Assembly: GCA_013433145.1 (NCBI GenBank)
Contig: CM024173.1
Span: forward strand, 10,374,322 to 10,438,321
Reading direction: 5' to 3'
DNA: 64,000 nt
Source: Ascaris suum
Taxonomy: Eukaryota; Nematoda; Chromadorea; Rhabditida; Ascarididae
Positions 25,670-39,330 of this stretch are shown here, in pieces. Each line of letters starts with the position of its first letter. Positions within the stretch are counted from its first letter, which is position 1. A program made the position numbers and the translations under genes. Below the pieces are notes generated by a model. It was not told the origin of the DNA and did not search any database. It saw nothing but the letters and a program-made list of their open reading frames with translations.

Positions 25670-25681
25670 TTTGTTTCACCT
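25670..25681 (-). promoter_or_regulatory. Likely spliced-leader acceptor and 10-base leader of rpl-31
   Basis: On the minus strand CATTTTAG is followed by GTGAAACAAA and then the ATG at 25669. A ten-base leader directly behind a strong nematode acceptor is typical of trans-spliced messages. A 5' UTR intron is the alternative. Confidence 0.6.
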
Positions 25682-27999
25682 AAAATGAACTTATATATTA
25701 GCTCTAAAACATACAAAAAACTTTTAGAAATAACGTACTATTTAAATATAAGCAATATATACGCTAGTTTTTAATTGCATCATCTCTACTAACGAATTCA
25801 TACACAAACGGATAAGAGAAGGAAGAAAATTAGAATGGTGTTTTGCTCTTGACGACCCAACAAGACAAGTTTTACCGAAGAAAAATTGAAACCATCAGGA
25901 AAAGAACGAAGATTTTTGCTGTCATTAGATCGCGGTGGTGTCTATATGAAGCAGAAACAAGGTGGTTAACCATATTCGCCATGATGAATTCAATAAAGCG
26001 CCAGACTACGAAACTATAGCGCCATCATTTAGCATGACTGATTCTTGAGGCACGATTGCATCACAGTGTGTGATCCATATTAATTTTTGCATAGTTCTTC
26101 TGCATTATGTTATCATGTTCTACTCTTGTTTTGAAAGGAGAAAGAACCAAGGAAAGATCTGAAATATTCCGCCTCAAATGCAGGTCGAGAAATGAAACAA
26201 CCGTTGTCGTGTAAAAATCTCATATACCATAACCTACTTCAGCATCACCTTACGATAACATTGTCTGCATTAATTTCCGGTTCTTCAACACATCTAAACT
26301 GATCCATTTGCCACTGATAAACGAGTTTTTCCCTTCATTCATTCAACCATATTCTCTCGTCACAGAAATGTCCTGTCAACCGGGATATCGAATATGCTAA
26401 CTAGACGTATGCATTTATTTGATATTAAATAAGCCGATTGAATAAGATGGAATAGAACCTACCTAGATGACCTGGCAAACTGTCATATTTTCAACAAGCA
26501 CTCCATAGGTAGAAATAATTTACACTCCGCTAGAACAGTGGGTTCTAGACGCTGTTGCTGCACTACACTAGACAGGTGGTTGAACGAAGAAAGGCCGATG
26601 GCAAGGGGATCTCACCACTAGCAGACTAAATTTTACTGAAATCACTCCATCCCAAGCCAACTACATCCGGAAGAACGTCTCATGGATTACTAACTATGAA
26701 ACTTTTACAGTTTCAGACGATCGTATTTCGCATCATTATTCTCCATAGCAACATCTTTGTGCTGCAATAAAGTGACTGTACAATAATGTGTTTCAAATCC
26801 CTAAGAGCAAAAAACCTTAAGCTCATTGTGAGGAGTGCCACAATTCAGATGGCCCAGTAGGAGATTGGTGGTGGACCGCATTTTATCCACTTTAACCATC
26901 GCAATGCCTAACCCACCTTCATTCAATATCAGATCAAGTCCGACACGAATAGTAAAACAATTAAGTTTTATCGTTAAAATCCACTTATATTTTTGTTTTT
27001 TGGTCAGTATTAATCAAGCACCTATATTAACCGAGTTCAACCTACCGTTAACTCGATCGATACAAAAACAATTACAATTATAACCATATCACTCAAAAAA
27101 AAAAACATTCTGTTGCGTATATCCTGTGCATATTACTGCTGAAATATTATCGTACACAGAACAATCGCTTTTCAGAGTGGTATTTGACCTGCATACTGCC
27201 AACATTCATTCACTCTTTAAACGCAACACAGCGACGATATCAACCTAAGCAAGACCAAATATCACACATATGTCAAAACTAGAGTTGCTGATATCCACTG
27301 AAGTACACTTCATCCCTCACCTAATGATAGCGACTAATAACGGAAAATTCCTGCGAGGTAAATTTTACCTAGAGCGCATTTCTGACCGATTGCAATTCTT
27401 CGTGGTGAGACTTGCAATCGCGTCGATCAGCACAATGCTAATGCCTATTATACCACACATCGAATTACTTGAGAGTTCGATGCGCCAGTTGAGAGTGAGG
27501 GATTAGCATTGTGAAATGATATGAGTATTTATCAGTGGAGATGAGGGAAAATATCTGAATTTCTCTGTGCCCCTCGTTCGCTTAACGTATAAAGAGCCCT
27601 CTCTTTCCGTACAAGATGGAAAAAATATTTTCATTCAACAATAACAAAAATGTATAAAAAAGAATATATTTTTAAAACAAAAAACCAACTGAATTCATAA
27701 ATACAGCACGCAATCATGTGCATTTAGAGCATAAAAAGAAGTTGAAGAAAGAAGAAAAAACCCAACGATTAGAAGCAATTCTGACACATAGAAGTGGGAA
27801 AAAAATTGAATAAGTGAGATTAAAATAGTCACAATTATTTACAGCGATCGAACAACGGATCCATAGCAAATAGATCATATTGCCCTAAGCGTCGGGTAAA
27901 AAAAGGAAAAGCTACACACCAAACATAATCACACGATAGGGCAAATAATTTTAGATGAGTACAACATGAAAAATAAATGGATTTTAAGGGAGTGGGGGT

Positions 28000-28013
28000 G
28001 GGGGGGGGGGGGG
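28000..28013 (+). repeat. Poly-G run, 14 bases
   Basis: Fourteen consecutive G on the plus strand, preceded by GTGGGGGT and so part of a longer G-rich stretch able to form a quadruplex. Confidence 0.95.
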
Positions 28014-28149
28014 AGAATAGTTTCGAACGGAATGCCTCAAAAATCTCTAACGATCATGAATTATAACTATAAGTGGAACTATAGCTTACGACATCACAGA
28101 AACTTCAAATTTTAAATCAAAGGCTGGAATAGTCCATGAAATACTTTTC

Positions 28150-28690
28150 TAGAAGCTGCATTAGGTAAAGCGCCGTTGAACTTTTTCAATTACTTCGATA
28201 TCGTGTCTTATAGATGGCGAGCAAATTTGAGTACAATTTCCCAAGCGAGACGACATCAAGCAACAAAAGCGTTCCGGTAAATTTTTGCGCGAACGTATTG
28301 GATGGCGCTGAGAATAGAGTTCACAACTTGAGCAACACTTCGCGAACACTGAACACTTTAGCTATGTTAGTTAAGGTGGGTATTCATGTAAACACCTGAA
28401 TCTTTCATATCATCCTTTGCAGGAAGGTCAGGACCACATATACTATAGGGTATTCGGTCGAGAAATTTGCATATAACACAAAGCATTTCCTAGCGAATAT
28501 ATCAAGCTTCCCATTGCTTGAATATTCTTCCAATAAAACCACGTCTTGACGTAATACTTTATAGTCTAATTGAGGCTCAACACTATGTCTATATAACTTC
28601 ACGTAATCAGCATGGAATTTACAATAGCACAGCAAATTCTCTGGAAAGTCATTTAAAATGACCTGAAATAAAGGTATCCCAGAATAATAT
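28150..28690 (-). mobile_element. Decayed non-LTR retrotransposon (jockey/CR1-like reverse transcriptase fragment)
   Basis: On the minus strand, stop- and frameshift-broken frames give successive reverse-transcriptase landmarks in the right order: GIPLFQVILNDFPENLLCYC, then KFHADYVKLYRH (the F/YADD active-site box degraded to HADY), LLEEYSSNGKL, DSGVYMNTHL and finally RHDIEVIEKVQRRFT near 28165. That closing signature is characteristic of the palm/thumb end of non-LTR elements. At least one frameshift and several stops are present and the endonuclease part is not seen. It is a dead copy, truncated at both ends. Confidence 0.8.
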
Positions 28691-29356
28691 CCTCTCGCAC
28701 TCAAATGAGAAAAGAATAAAGCGAATATAAGGCACCTCAGAATTTCACCATAAAATTTCATCGGCAATAAGAATATTGCAATGAGGCTAAAACGGCGCCA
28801 CCTATCCTATATGAATTCAATTTTAGCAATAGTTCCAGATGTGTTATTGAATAAAAAGTTACGATAATGTTGTGGGAGACGTCCACGCGCGCATTCTTTC
28901 ATATTAGTCAACTCTTTTCTCCGCTTCTCTGCTTGCACGTTAATAAACCCGTTTGCTCTCAAGTTCACTTACTAGTGACCTTCGGAAATGGGTACGATCC
29001 CATGTAGACTTTACTTCGTTTCAGTTTTAGCCACATGCGATGACAGACGTGGGTGCTGGTGAGTTTAGGTATGACTGGGTGGTGTGACATTGCTTGTCCT
29101 TAAATGGCTTCGAGCAATGTGCGAAATGGCCATTTGGAGATGATAGGATGATGGTTGAAGACAGGGTTTAAGGGAGGGTTTTTCTGCAATGGTGCCGGAA
29201 ATGGAGCTTTCCAAGCATTCGGAATAGTGTGTAGTTCAAGACTGTGCAAAAACAGAAAACAGGAAGGGGTAACAAAAAATCATTCATAGCTTCCTTGGTT
29301 TCCTCCCCATAAATAACGATGCCCATAAATAACAAAAAAATCCTTTCTTCAGACAT

Positions 29357-29476
29357 CGAGCTCCGTTTGACAAATAAACGCTCTCAGCGAAAGGGGTCTA
29401 GGTCAAGTCCGATTTCGGTCTCGACCTGGACCGCACTTAGCCCAGGCCCTTTTAATGAGGGTCAGATGGAGCTCGA
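29357..29476. repeat. GC-rich foldback or MITE-like sequence
   Basis: The ends are imperfect inverted repeats (TCGAGCTCCGTTTGAC and GTCAGATGGAGCTCGA, 13 of 16 matching), and the interior holds a second near-palindrome (GGTCTAGGTC and GACCTGGACC, 9 of 10). The segment is clearly richer in G+C than its surroundings. No target-site duplication was identified, so mobility is inference. Confidence 0.5.
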
Positions 29477-30854
29477 GATCTTCAAATGAAATGATGCCAA
29501 AGGAATGAGATTAACAGAATATCTGTGCAAAAAAGTGTTATTTATTAATGTCAACATACATATCAACTCAATGAAGCATATAAACAAGTCGAGAGGTGTA
29601 TTGAACGAGCTGGTACAAAGAGATGCCCTTAAATTCAACTCGCCCAGCCAAACAGTACTCAAAAAATGGGAAAAAACTTGAAGAATAACAGATTCGTACT
29701 TTAACGGGTCGACGAGACCTAGAAAGCCCCATAAAAAAGGATGTTCTTGCCACCCGATTGCTGTGAGGTGCAATGCGATCAATGTTAAACCGAGACAAAT
29801 TTTTTACCCTCTTAAAATATCTATGAGTTGGTGGTTCGATCAGCTTAAATGATGGTATAACAGATTAACCTACGGTACATATAATACCTATCAAATTTCG
29901 TATCTCTTACTTCGGCATTTCCCGAGTTGAAATTTTATGATAAAACAATCACAATTATAAACAGGCAAAGATATAATGTCTCTATGATGTGCTTCACGGA
30001 GGAAAACTTGCAAAACGCATAGCATTTCCTCTGTTGAGAAGACCCAATTTTCGATGCACTTTTGGCGAAAATTCATCTATATGCATATTTTCGCAAATTC
30101 TATACAAACACAAATATGCACAAAGCAGAAATGCCAGGATGGAAATTACATAAAAGCGCATATCGTGTTATCGTCCGCTATATGAATGTTGAAAGTGAAC
30201 TGAAACAACGAAAATGCATCTCAGTTCAGACATCTTACGAATCATATAAAACATTGCATAATGGACAATAAAATCATATGGTAATATAGGAAAAGATTGC
30301 TATTCATGCTTTGCTTTCTTCTCTATTACACATCGCAAAAGTTTACCCCTTTAAATTGAGGGATTAGAGCTTAAAATTTTTCAAATTTTTGTATGAGGAA
30401 AATTATTAATGAATTTATAATTTAACAGCAATATCCTCGCGTAATCTAACGTTTCATTGCTGTCATTTTGAAAAAAAAAGCCTGAAGAAAACAAGAAGAA
30501 ACAAAACATTCAACACAATAAAATATCAAAAAAAAAGCTTAAAACAAAAGATAAAGTCATGAAAACATAAATAGACACAAGTAAAATGTTCCAACATGAA
30601 TATCAATAGTACAAACAACCTATTCGAAGATTTTGTTCCGCTCTTTCACTTAATCAATCAGCACGTTAAGCAAGAAAGACGCCAAATGCCTACATCTAAA
30701 TATCCATACATCCAATTTCTTAAATAAATCCCCGAATTATCATCAAATCATTCTGTTCAAGATCAATAAAACTGAATCCCGAAATTCGATTTCAAATGAA
30801 CGTTCAACTTTCTCAAAAGGATTTCAAGCACAGAAGTTGAGGCTGCGTTCTTGA

Positions 30855-33800
30855 TCAAAATCCATATTTCTGAGCAGAAACACGTTTCATATGCCGATTC
30901 TGAGACCATTGTTCAGCAAGTTGTTCCTCTCGAGCCACTGCCTGAAATAAACGAATGCTTTCCACCAAATAAAATCCAGCCGTAGGTTGTACAAAGCATT
31001 AGGCTCCCAAACGTTATTGGCAAGAAAAACTTCTATAAACTTTAGGCTCACAAACCACAGGCCAAACGCAAAAAAAAAACGCATCCACGAGTGTTTCAAG
31101 ACAGGCCGAAGTGATTAATCTACGCCGCTAAAGCCATGCAAAATTCTTCTTCGTACGTTGCAGGAATGTTTGATGGCGATCGACGAATCAAGCAACGAAG
31201 CAAACTACCTCTCGCATCAGCCAATATTTAGACGTTTTATTCGAACAGCTTGAAGTGACTCGTCAACCAAGAAGTGACGACTATCTCAAACTTCGTTTAC
31301 AAAGAGTGCAATGATAGCACTATGCGACTGTAAAGCACTTTTTGCGAGTGCTACTTAAACGAACAAGTTCCACCTCAATAAATCTCTGTACAGAGAGAAG
31401 AGGAAAAGCTTTAGCTTCCTTTCACTATTCTTTTCGCGCATAAAACGACTTTTGGGAATTCCAAACTCGTACAAGAAACCGCCACATCCTTCGATGATCG
31501 CGAAAATTAAACAATTCATGGAAAGCTAACTAATTTTTCAAGCCTCTTCAACTGCAATGGTCAATCCGTGTTGCTAGTAGTCCAAGTATAATGCAGGTGC
31601 CCATAATTAAGAAGTACTATGGGAGGATACATAAAACTCAAGCAGGCGGAACTCACCGAAAAAAAAAGTCTTAGGATCGAATAATGAGAGCTTTCGAACA
31701 CAAGACCCCGGCTTATCACTTTTACGAATTTCGACACAGGAATCTTAGATAAAACGAGTCTTCTATATTTTGTAAAGGATAAGCTTTCTACGAAGTTGCA
31801 TTTTCTGTTAAAATACCTAGATCCATTTATATCAGCACGCTGAATAATATCTCCGTATCGGAGCAAATCATGATGGCAAACAAAAGCGCTCCTCTCCCAT
31901 AACAGAAATGAAACACGAAATTGCGACAAACTGTACGAATGACTACTTTATATACTGTATTCTATGATTGATCTTCCATAATGTGCCATAACATAGCAAT
32001 AAAAAATGGTTTAATTGAATCTGACGACAATTCAAAAAAAAAAAAACAAACCACAGTGGCCAAGTAGGTAATCTGATGCTTCCTTCTCGCTACCATCTCG
32101 ATCGGTGCTTTGCCTTTCGGAATCGCCGCCAGATGTGATAAAGTTGCTTCAGCCAAAGATTTATTATGCAAATTCTTCAGCAAGTTTGCTTGCACATTCG
32201 GCCCCAATGCCTAAACACAAGTAATCTTTATCACGAATGCCACTCCCTCCCTCTATCATCGGTATGCTACGCCAGTCCAAGTTCTGACACTTTATTTTTT
32301 ATTGCACCTATGAACTGCATGTATGGAAAGCGATAATTTCATTTCCTTCATTAGGAGCATAGTCTGACGAGATCACGATCATTAGTTGCCTGGCAAGATC
32401 ACTATATAGCCTGATAAGATTACGATCAATAATTGCCTAGCAAACTCATTATCACCACGTATCTGCACAGACAAAGCGTAAACTATCAAAGGCGGACCTG
32501 ATCAACGCTAACGTCGACGATGTTTTCTACGGCAGCAGCTGCGGTCGCTTCTGTTCCGCCCCATGCAGCGACGTCATGAGAGTATATCATCCGCTGTGCT
32601 TCCTTTAATGCAACACACTTTTACAACGTTTATAATGTAATCCCCTTCAGTGTATCACACAAGTTGCCCCTTATAAACTCTTCTTCAGCGATCATTAGAT
32701 GCTCTTTTTCAGTCATATGAACCAAGGAGTCTCAAATCTAGAACACGCCTTCGTCTCGAAATTTATGAACAGTGGAACTATTTCTTTGTATAAGTTCCTT
32801 TTCCCATTCAAATGAACTGCCACCAAAAACGACAGGCAAACAATTAAATCGGCGCTGACTAAGTGAATAAAATTTTCTCAATGTGCAAATTAGATTAACA
32901 AAACAATTAAGAGCAAATCGATCAGTAAAATGCTAAGTGAAAATGCAAAGAGTTATTCAGTGATACGCATACAAACCCACATACAGTTATGACCTAATTA
33001 TTTTACACCTAAGCAATAAGGCGCCCATTATTCACCGTGAAAAGTTTGTCAAAGAGCATCATTATTTGTGCTTATGAACATCAATGGTAATTCGCATCAA
33101 AACATATTGCTTGTATGATAGCTTGAACTTGCAAACAAAAAAGAGCCACAATGTTGAGTCTATGAATAAATCCGATGCAGCAGAAAAACCTTTCAAGTCC
33201 GATCGCGATTCAACTAACCTCGTTCTCAATCACGATATCAATCAGCAGCAATACAAACATCGCATCAAATTTTCATAAAAGATTGTCCAAAAATGAAACC
33301 TTAAGGATCTGTACAACCGCATAGAGTTGACAAGATAACTGAATTCTCTTCTCTAAATTTCTCTGTTATCGACTTTTCGGACACAGCCAAGTTGCGGCAA
33401 TCAAATATCCTGGTCTAACACTATAATACAAAATGAAAGAAAAATCGAAAACTTGCGATGGTTTTCATAGATAAATATTCGTTGAAGAGATTATTTAGAG
33501 ATATTTCGCTATGTTGCATACTTTTTTTTCTTTCTTGTTGGGAGGAAATTAAAAAGAATCGACGATAAATGCACTAATCGCTTTTCCTATGTGCATCGAC
33601 TAATTCACTCTCGTCCCAATAGCAAAAAATAAGTATGTAAAACAGCAAAATGCCCTTAGTTAATTTTTTTACGAATGACAGGTAAACCATGGGGGCAATT
33701 ATTGCTTGAATAAGCCATACGCTAAATATGTTGGACTTACACAAAATGAATTCATTAAGACCTCAAAAAAACACTAAATTGTAAAAATTTGACGGAATTT

Positions 33801-36800
33801 GAGGAAGAAGAGTTGCTGAAAATAGAAGTGAGTAAATGTTCAACAGTAAATTCCTAATGAGTAAAAAAAGACTTTTTTAAACTCTCACGCATGACATTCC
33901 TAATCAGCAAGGAAAGACCGCTGCTTCAAGTCCAATCATGATGGAAGAATGCGTAGTGAAGATTGCTTTGCTCTGTTAGAATAGCATAATACAGAATTGT
34001 GAAATAGGATGCGTTAAGGATATCAAACGTTCCCATCAATCTTCAGTCCTATAGGCTTTAAACGAATAAACAAATATAAGTTACAGTATCATCGATAACT
34101 CCACATGTTGATGGCCCTTCACTCGTACTCGGCAATTCTTCCACTTGTGCATACCTGCCCTCTACCGGATTCTGAAGCATTCAATAAAATTTTCACGAAG
34201 TTTATGAAAAAACAATGAACATCTCATACCTCTTATGATGTCAAAGAAATTACTTCCTCACAAATGCAGCTCGGAAGAACGAAAAGAGAAGACAATGGCG
34301 ATGGCTGCCACTCGCAAGAATGCCATTAACAGTTTGCATTAGAGGAAATCTTGTGCATGTTCCTAGCGGATATCATAGCTGAACTTATACGAAATTCTCC
34401 AGTCTCTGAGGTAATGGAAGCCAAGTCTTGAGTCACAGCCTCTCCTTTTCCGCAACAGAGTTTTGCCTCGAAGCTCAGATTTCATAATGATTCGAAGATA
34501 TAACATAAAAATCGATACGGAATTTTGAATAGCTAATAAAAAATGGCAATGGTGTCGGGTTAAGAGCCTTTAACTGCTTTTGATTATCACAGAGTATATG
34601 CGACAATAATAAGAAAGAAGGGAAATATATTTGCCTTTGAAGGATAGAAAAGAATCAAAGTTGAAGTGCTTTACTATCGGCACTGCAATCACCCATAAAT
34701 ACAACAAGATAAGCAGAATAGTAATGAAGTGCCTATATCACGAACCTGATAGTGAAGGTCTGGTGGTCGAGTCGGACCATAGCTAACATCCGACACAACA
34801 GTGGGCTGATGATCGCTAAGAGGCACTTCTGAGTTCGAGCGCAGTCCAAAGAAATCACTTGGATCAACATCCGAATCATCACTGTCTTCTTCGGCAACCA
34901 TCGTTTTCTCTTTGGGGGACTTGAAAAACGCTTCGTTACTCATTCTCTTAGAACAACCAATAACGTTAAATTTACTCAGTAAGTGAAAAAAAAAACAGAA
35001 GATTAATATAGATCGACTGAAAAATATTAAATTTATAAATATGTGAATAAAAATAAAGCAAACAATATTATGCGGTCACATTCGATAGAGCAACATATCT
35101 AGAGCATTACACTGACCAAAAAATGAACTTCATTTTTATAAGTAGAGAAATAAACGTTAAATCAGTTTGAGTGTGCGATTTCGATAATGCAACAACGTTC
35201 TCTAAGATGCAAATGTCATCCAAAAGTTTCGCGAAATAATTACGGAAAATTTTCGAATCCATACATCACAAGCGGAACTTGAAAAATATAATGTTTCTTT
35301 ATGGTTTTACAAAGGGAGATCATAGTATCAGAACCTCTTGTGGCACGCGTTGTTTAGAAGTGCGAAGACTACTGGGCAACATTACATTCGCTCCCTTCGA
35401 CTCGCTTCTCACATGGCTTTTTGGCTGTGGCAGCATCGAAAGTAAACCGTTCGATGTAACTTTCAAATCGGCCACTTCCTTCCTCTTTTCCTGCAAACAG
35501 CGCAACAAAACAACAATGGTTTACACTTGGTGAATACGAACATGCCCCGACAAGCATACATCCTTCTTTCCTATGCAATCGCTATTTGCAATCTTAACCC
35601 TAAGCGCTAACCTTTTTCAAGGTTAATCCCTCAGGTGGAAAAATTTACATTTCCATTACAAACTTCGCACCATTTGTTTACACATCCCATATTAATTAAT
35701 AAAGCTTCTTTGTCGGAAGCATTAAATTCGATTTTACTTCATCTAAATTTTCATTACTTCTATACTCCGATTTCAATGATCGATCTGGGAACTAAGCGTA
35801 GTGATAGTATCGTCACTGCAGCGATAAAGCAACTGCAAAACATCAAAAACTCTATTAGGCCATATTTTGCAATTAACGCTGATCATGCACTTCGGGCCTC
35901 CATAAATAAAACAAATGCGATAAAATAAATGGCCAAGTGGTTCATTATAGGACCAACTAAAGATAAGTAAGCAAGCTTGTCTGAAGTGGACTAGCAGTAA
36001 ACTCGAATGGAATCTCTAAACACATCAGAATCCCGTCATTCTCTTTCACATGATCTGATCTTGACGAGTACTTCCTCTAACATTGATAAATGGCAAACAA
36101 GCCAGAAAAATATTTCTGCTCTTTATCAACCGAATCAATTTGATGCGATATCATCAGAAAGTGTTAAAATATTCCCTTCTCAATCATCATAATATTACAT
36201 CTAAAAGAGAGACATACCTAATAATAAATTTAATATCCATCAAATGTTTTCACAAATTTGCTTTGCACTAGAGTAGAGAATTATGACGACGTTGCGTATG
36301 TGCATAAATATATGTCTATGTATCTTTCTATGTTGTAACGTAGGTTCTAAAATCAATGAAGCTAGAGTATAGGAATTTAGTGAGCATAATGGGTTTCAAT
36401 TTCCTTTGCTTGCCTTATTCGTAAGAGCGCCGATGTTGCATCCTCTTGACGCAGCGTCCACCGAAACACTCAAGTATGGTTTTAATTTTTTTCAATGAGT
36501 TTGGGCTTACAAATAATGAAGTAACGAAATTTTTAACCACATTGAGCTTTGCCAAAAATCGAATGGGAAAGGGTTCATCATGTGTACAATGAAATGGCAG
36601 ATGCACATACGCATATAGACGTCCCGGCAGGATATAAACACAATGCGTTTTTCTGAGAAATAAATCTTAGCAAAGTGCGCACATACATATCTAAAAGAAA
36701 ACAAGGCTGTAAACGAAATAAAAGAAGCTAAGCAAGACTGTCACAGGATATGCAAATGCAACAATTTCATGCGACAGACAAAAGTGAAAAATATCCTATG

Positions 36801-39290
36801 AAGGTGTAACTCGAACGTGAAAGTTGAAGCGGGCAACAATTGGCCATAACTGCCTTACATTCGAGACGAATTTCAAAGCAATCAAGGCTTACCTTTTTGT
36901 CTTCAGACTCATCATCGCTGTAGTCATCTAGTCCCATAAGTCCGCCAAAAGCATCTATTTTCGTCTTTTTCTTCGCAACATCATCGTTTTTTGCGGACTT
37001 TCCCCTGAAAATAAAAACGATTCATTTCAATTGAGCGGATAAAAAAAGGTCTCTAAAAAACAAATTTTTGAAATGGACATCATAGATGAGAAGGACGTTC
37101 TTTTATTTCGAAATCCTCATAAGAGAATCTGAATTTTTCGATCGCAGCAATTCACTTTGTCAACGCTGAAAAAACAGCATTAATTTTCTTTTTTCTATTA
37201 CTGCGAGCTCTAAATTTAAGCTACGGAAATGAGGTTTTATAGATTGGAAGTGAGCAATTCGATAAGTTGAACAAGCGCGAATATATCGACAATGATATCT
37301 CAAAGATTTTAAGTCTCTGCTTAATAAATCTAATTAAATTCCTATTCTCAAGTAATTCGCGAATAATGTCCTATCGTTTCAATTATAACCTATAAATTTT
37401 ACGGTAGCCTCTGCGTTCGAAACTGTATTGATTGTTCTTGATTTAGGCTATTTTTTTGCGATATTAGGCGCAATCTGAGAGATCATCGTTTTGGTTTCGA
37501 GGACGTTCTATATGGGATCTGTAAGTTTTGCAAAGTCTACGTGAAATTTCTACCATTTCCCACTTCAGTAACGCACAAACATTATCTGAATCAAAAATAA
37601 CCTAAATCGCAACCACTGTGTATTTTCCACAAAAGATTGACCCACTTTACGCAAATGTTCAATTGGTATTTAGCCCGTCTAGGGTAGGGCCCCTCTTTTT
37701 ACACCATTCTCAGTAAGCACTGGCCTCTGTGCTTTCGCATCCATATAGCCATGAAGAGATTCGAAATAACTCGCAACTTTCATTTCGCATTCGGAAAACG
37801 GCGTCTCATTTGATGTCATACCACCTCTTCAGTTATTTCTCTCGTTCAATTTTTCGCGTACGATTTTCCCGTCTAGTTTCTCGCAAATATCGCGCACAAT
37901 TTCTTACTGACAACTCGACTTAAATTACATCCTCTCCCAATCAGCTATAATTAAATGCCGCTGAAAGAGAATGAAGAAGCATTCTTTGGTCAGTTAATCA
38001 CAGAGGGGAGAGGATTTCAACAACGGAGTCGTAGAAACGAGCAAGGATTTAAGGTTCAACACCAAAATGAGCTGATAGGGAAGCAGGAGAGCGGGTGGGT
38101 GCGATCTTCTATCTAATACAGAGATCCTAGTGAGCAACGATTCAGCAATACAGAAAGGGATGGGATGATGGTGGATCATGATACAATCACAAGATTTGCA
38201 ACCAGAGAATCGTTCAACTAAGAAATAAACAAAAAATTCAGCTTTAAATATAAATGAAAAACAATGTGTGCACTATGATAAAATAACATAAAACATTCTT
38301 TAAAGCAACTAAACTAACAATTTTTTTGCTTTCTTTTCTTTTTTCCGTCGTTTTCGTTCGGCTTTCTTAGCAAGTTTCAATTCCCATTGTTTGCGACCAA
38401 CGAGTTCTTCTAATTCCTCCTCACCGATCTTTGCATTATCTGCATACTTTCCTGAGCTTGCAGCAGATGGTAACGAAGCAAGAACACCGCAACCTGAATC
38501 TTGAAATACCCAATGTGAGAATATTGTACTACTGCATCCACATCTGTATTCTACCAATACAGAGCTCGATGTGGATTCCCAAATTATATACAATAGATGC
38601 CCAAATATTACTTAATAAAACGTTTACAGTTAGAGAAAAAGGTTTCCCAACACATCTGTGGAAAATCAAAATCAGATGACTATCGTTTCCACTCCACAAC
38701 GCAAATAAGAATTGAGGTGTACCAAAGAAGCAGTGAAAGCAAAGTCAGCCTCACATGTAAGCAAAAGCCTTACATTCGAGAACAGCTATCCTCGTGATAG
38801 GTAAGTTCAGGGCTAGTACGCTGCAGATTAAAGGCTCTGATCTTAACAGAAAGGGTACTAGACAGGTGCTAATAAACAGACAATGAATCCGTTCAGGTGC
38901 ACGTATCTTCTTCATATGTTGTCGACTCAGTACTCATAACCTTTACTAGACAGCTTTTTTGCGGAAATTATGAATTGAAAAGCATGACTTTCTATGAGAT
39001 TCGACAGCAATAAAACTCCGATATGACACCCCAAAAGTGTCTCTTTAAACAAGCAGATAAGGATATTATTCACCTGAAAGCACCGGCTCGAAAGCATTAG
39101 TTGCGGAATCTGCCTCCTCACCATCTGTTCGATCCGTATAATGACCGTCCTCAATTTTTCTTTCGGCGGCTATTACATTAAATCCTTTTTTTGGATTTGC
39201 GATCACCTCAGCGTGTACACAGCTCTCGTATTCGGCACCGTCTGATTGCCCTTCAGAATCGCTATCACCGTAATCGACGAGACTAAGCAT
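30855..39290 (-). CDS. PRCC: PRCC-family nuclear protein (proline-rich protein PRCC orthologue)
   Basis: PRCC is a nuclear protein associated with the spliceosome. Exons on the minus strand: 39290-39074, 38499-38448, 37004-36893, 35490-35335, 34946-34746, 34171-34085, 32602-32498, 32210-32052, 30941-30855 (TGA). All phases agree and the product is 391 residues (human PRCC is longer because of a proline-rich insert absent here). Signatures: N-terminus MLSLVDYGDSDSEG, like the family's MSLVAYxSSDES; GVLASLP; GLLSMLPQPK; IDD-EAQR; the diagnostic C-terminal RRKHQITYLA; and the end SAQKYGF. Acidic (SDDSDVDPSDFFGL) and lysine-rich stretches suggest disorder. Exon 2 may alternatively start at 38493, and exon 8 may end three bases earlier at ACT|GTGGTT. 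The message probably receives a spliced leader at 39328. Confidence 0.93.
32360..32453. repeat. Diverged tandem duplication, 2 x 47 bp
   Basis: Two adjacent units share TAG[T/C]CTGA, AGAT[C/T]ACGATCA and ATTGCCT-type segments with about a quarter of positions changed. They lie in the PRCC intron between exons 34171-34085 and 32602-32498. Confidence 0.6.
38309..38447 (-). other. Open read-through of PRCC exon 2 (candidate alternative 3' end)
   Basis: If the AA|GTATGC donor of exon 2 is ignored, the same frame stays open for 45 codons and ends with TAG at 38309-38311. The tail is strongly charged (EELEELVGRKQWELKLAKKA, then a Lys/Arg-rich run ending KKLLV). It would give a PRCC isoform of about 134 residues lacking the conserved C-terminus. 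The A-rich sequence makes chance openness possible. Confidence 0.3.
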
Positions 39291-39330
39291 TCCACCTGCA
39301 GCGTCAACTGGCAACGGATCTAGTAAACCT
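39291..39330 (-). promoter_or_regulatory. Likely spliced-leader acceptor and 38-base leader of PRCC
   Basis: On the minus strand AATTGTTGTAG ends at 39329 and the PRCC ATG is at 39290-39288. A second AG (GCTGCAG) lies closer to the ATG. No upstream coding exon was found. Confidence 0.45.

Larger units (their letters stand above)
25682..30854. other. Intergenic region with decayed mobile elements
   Basis: About 5.2 kb between the L31 5' end and the PRCC 3' end. It contains a poly-G run (28000-28013), a frameshifted non-LTR retrotransposon fragment (about 28150-28690) and a GC-rich foldback sequence (29357-29476). Small ORFs at 26835-27083 and 27270-27506 (plus) have no recognised similarity. 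No host gene was supported. Confidence 0.5.

Noticed and set aside
31561..31929. 122-codon minus-strand ORF in a PRCC intron, considered as retrotransposon 3' sequence
   Set aside because: No ordered reverse-transcriptase or endonuclease motif could be recognised.
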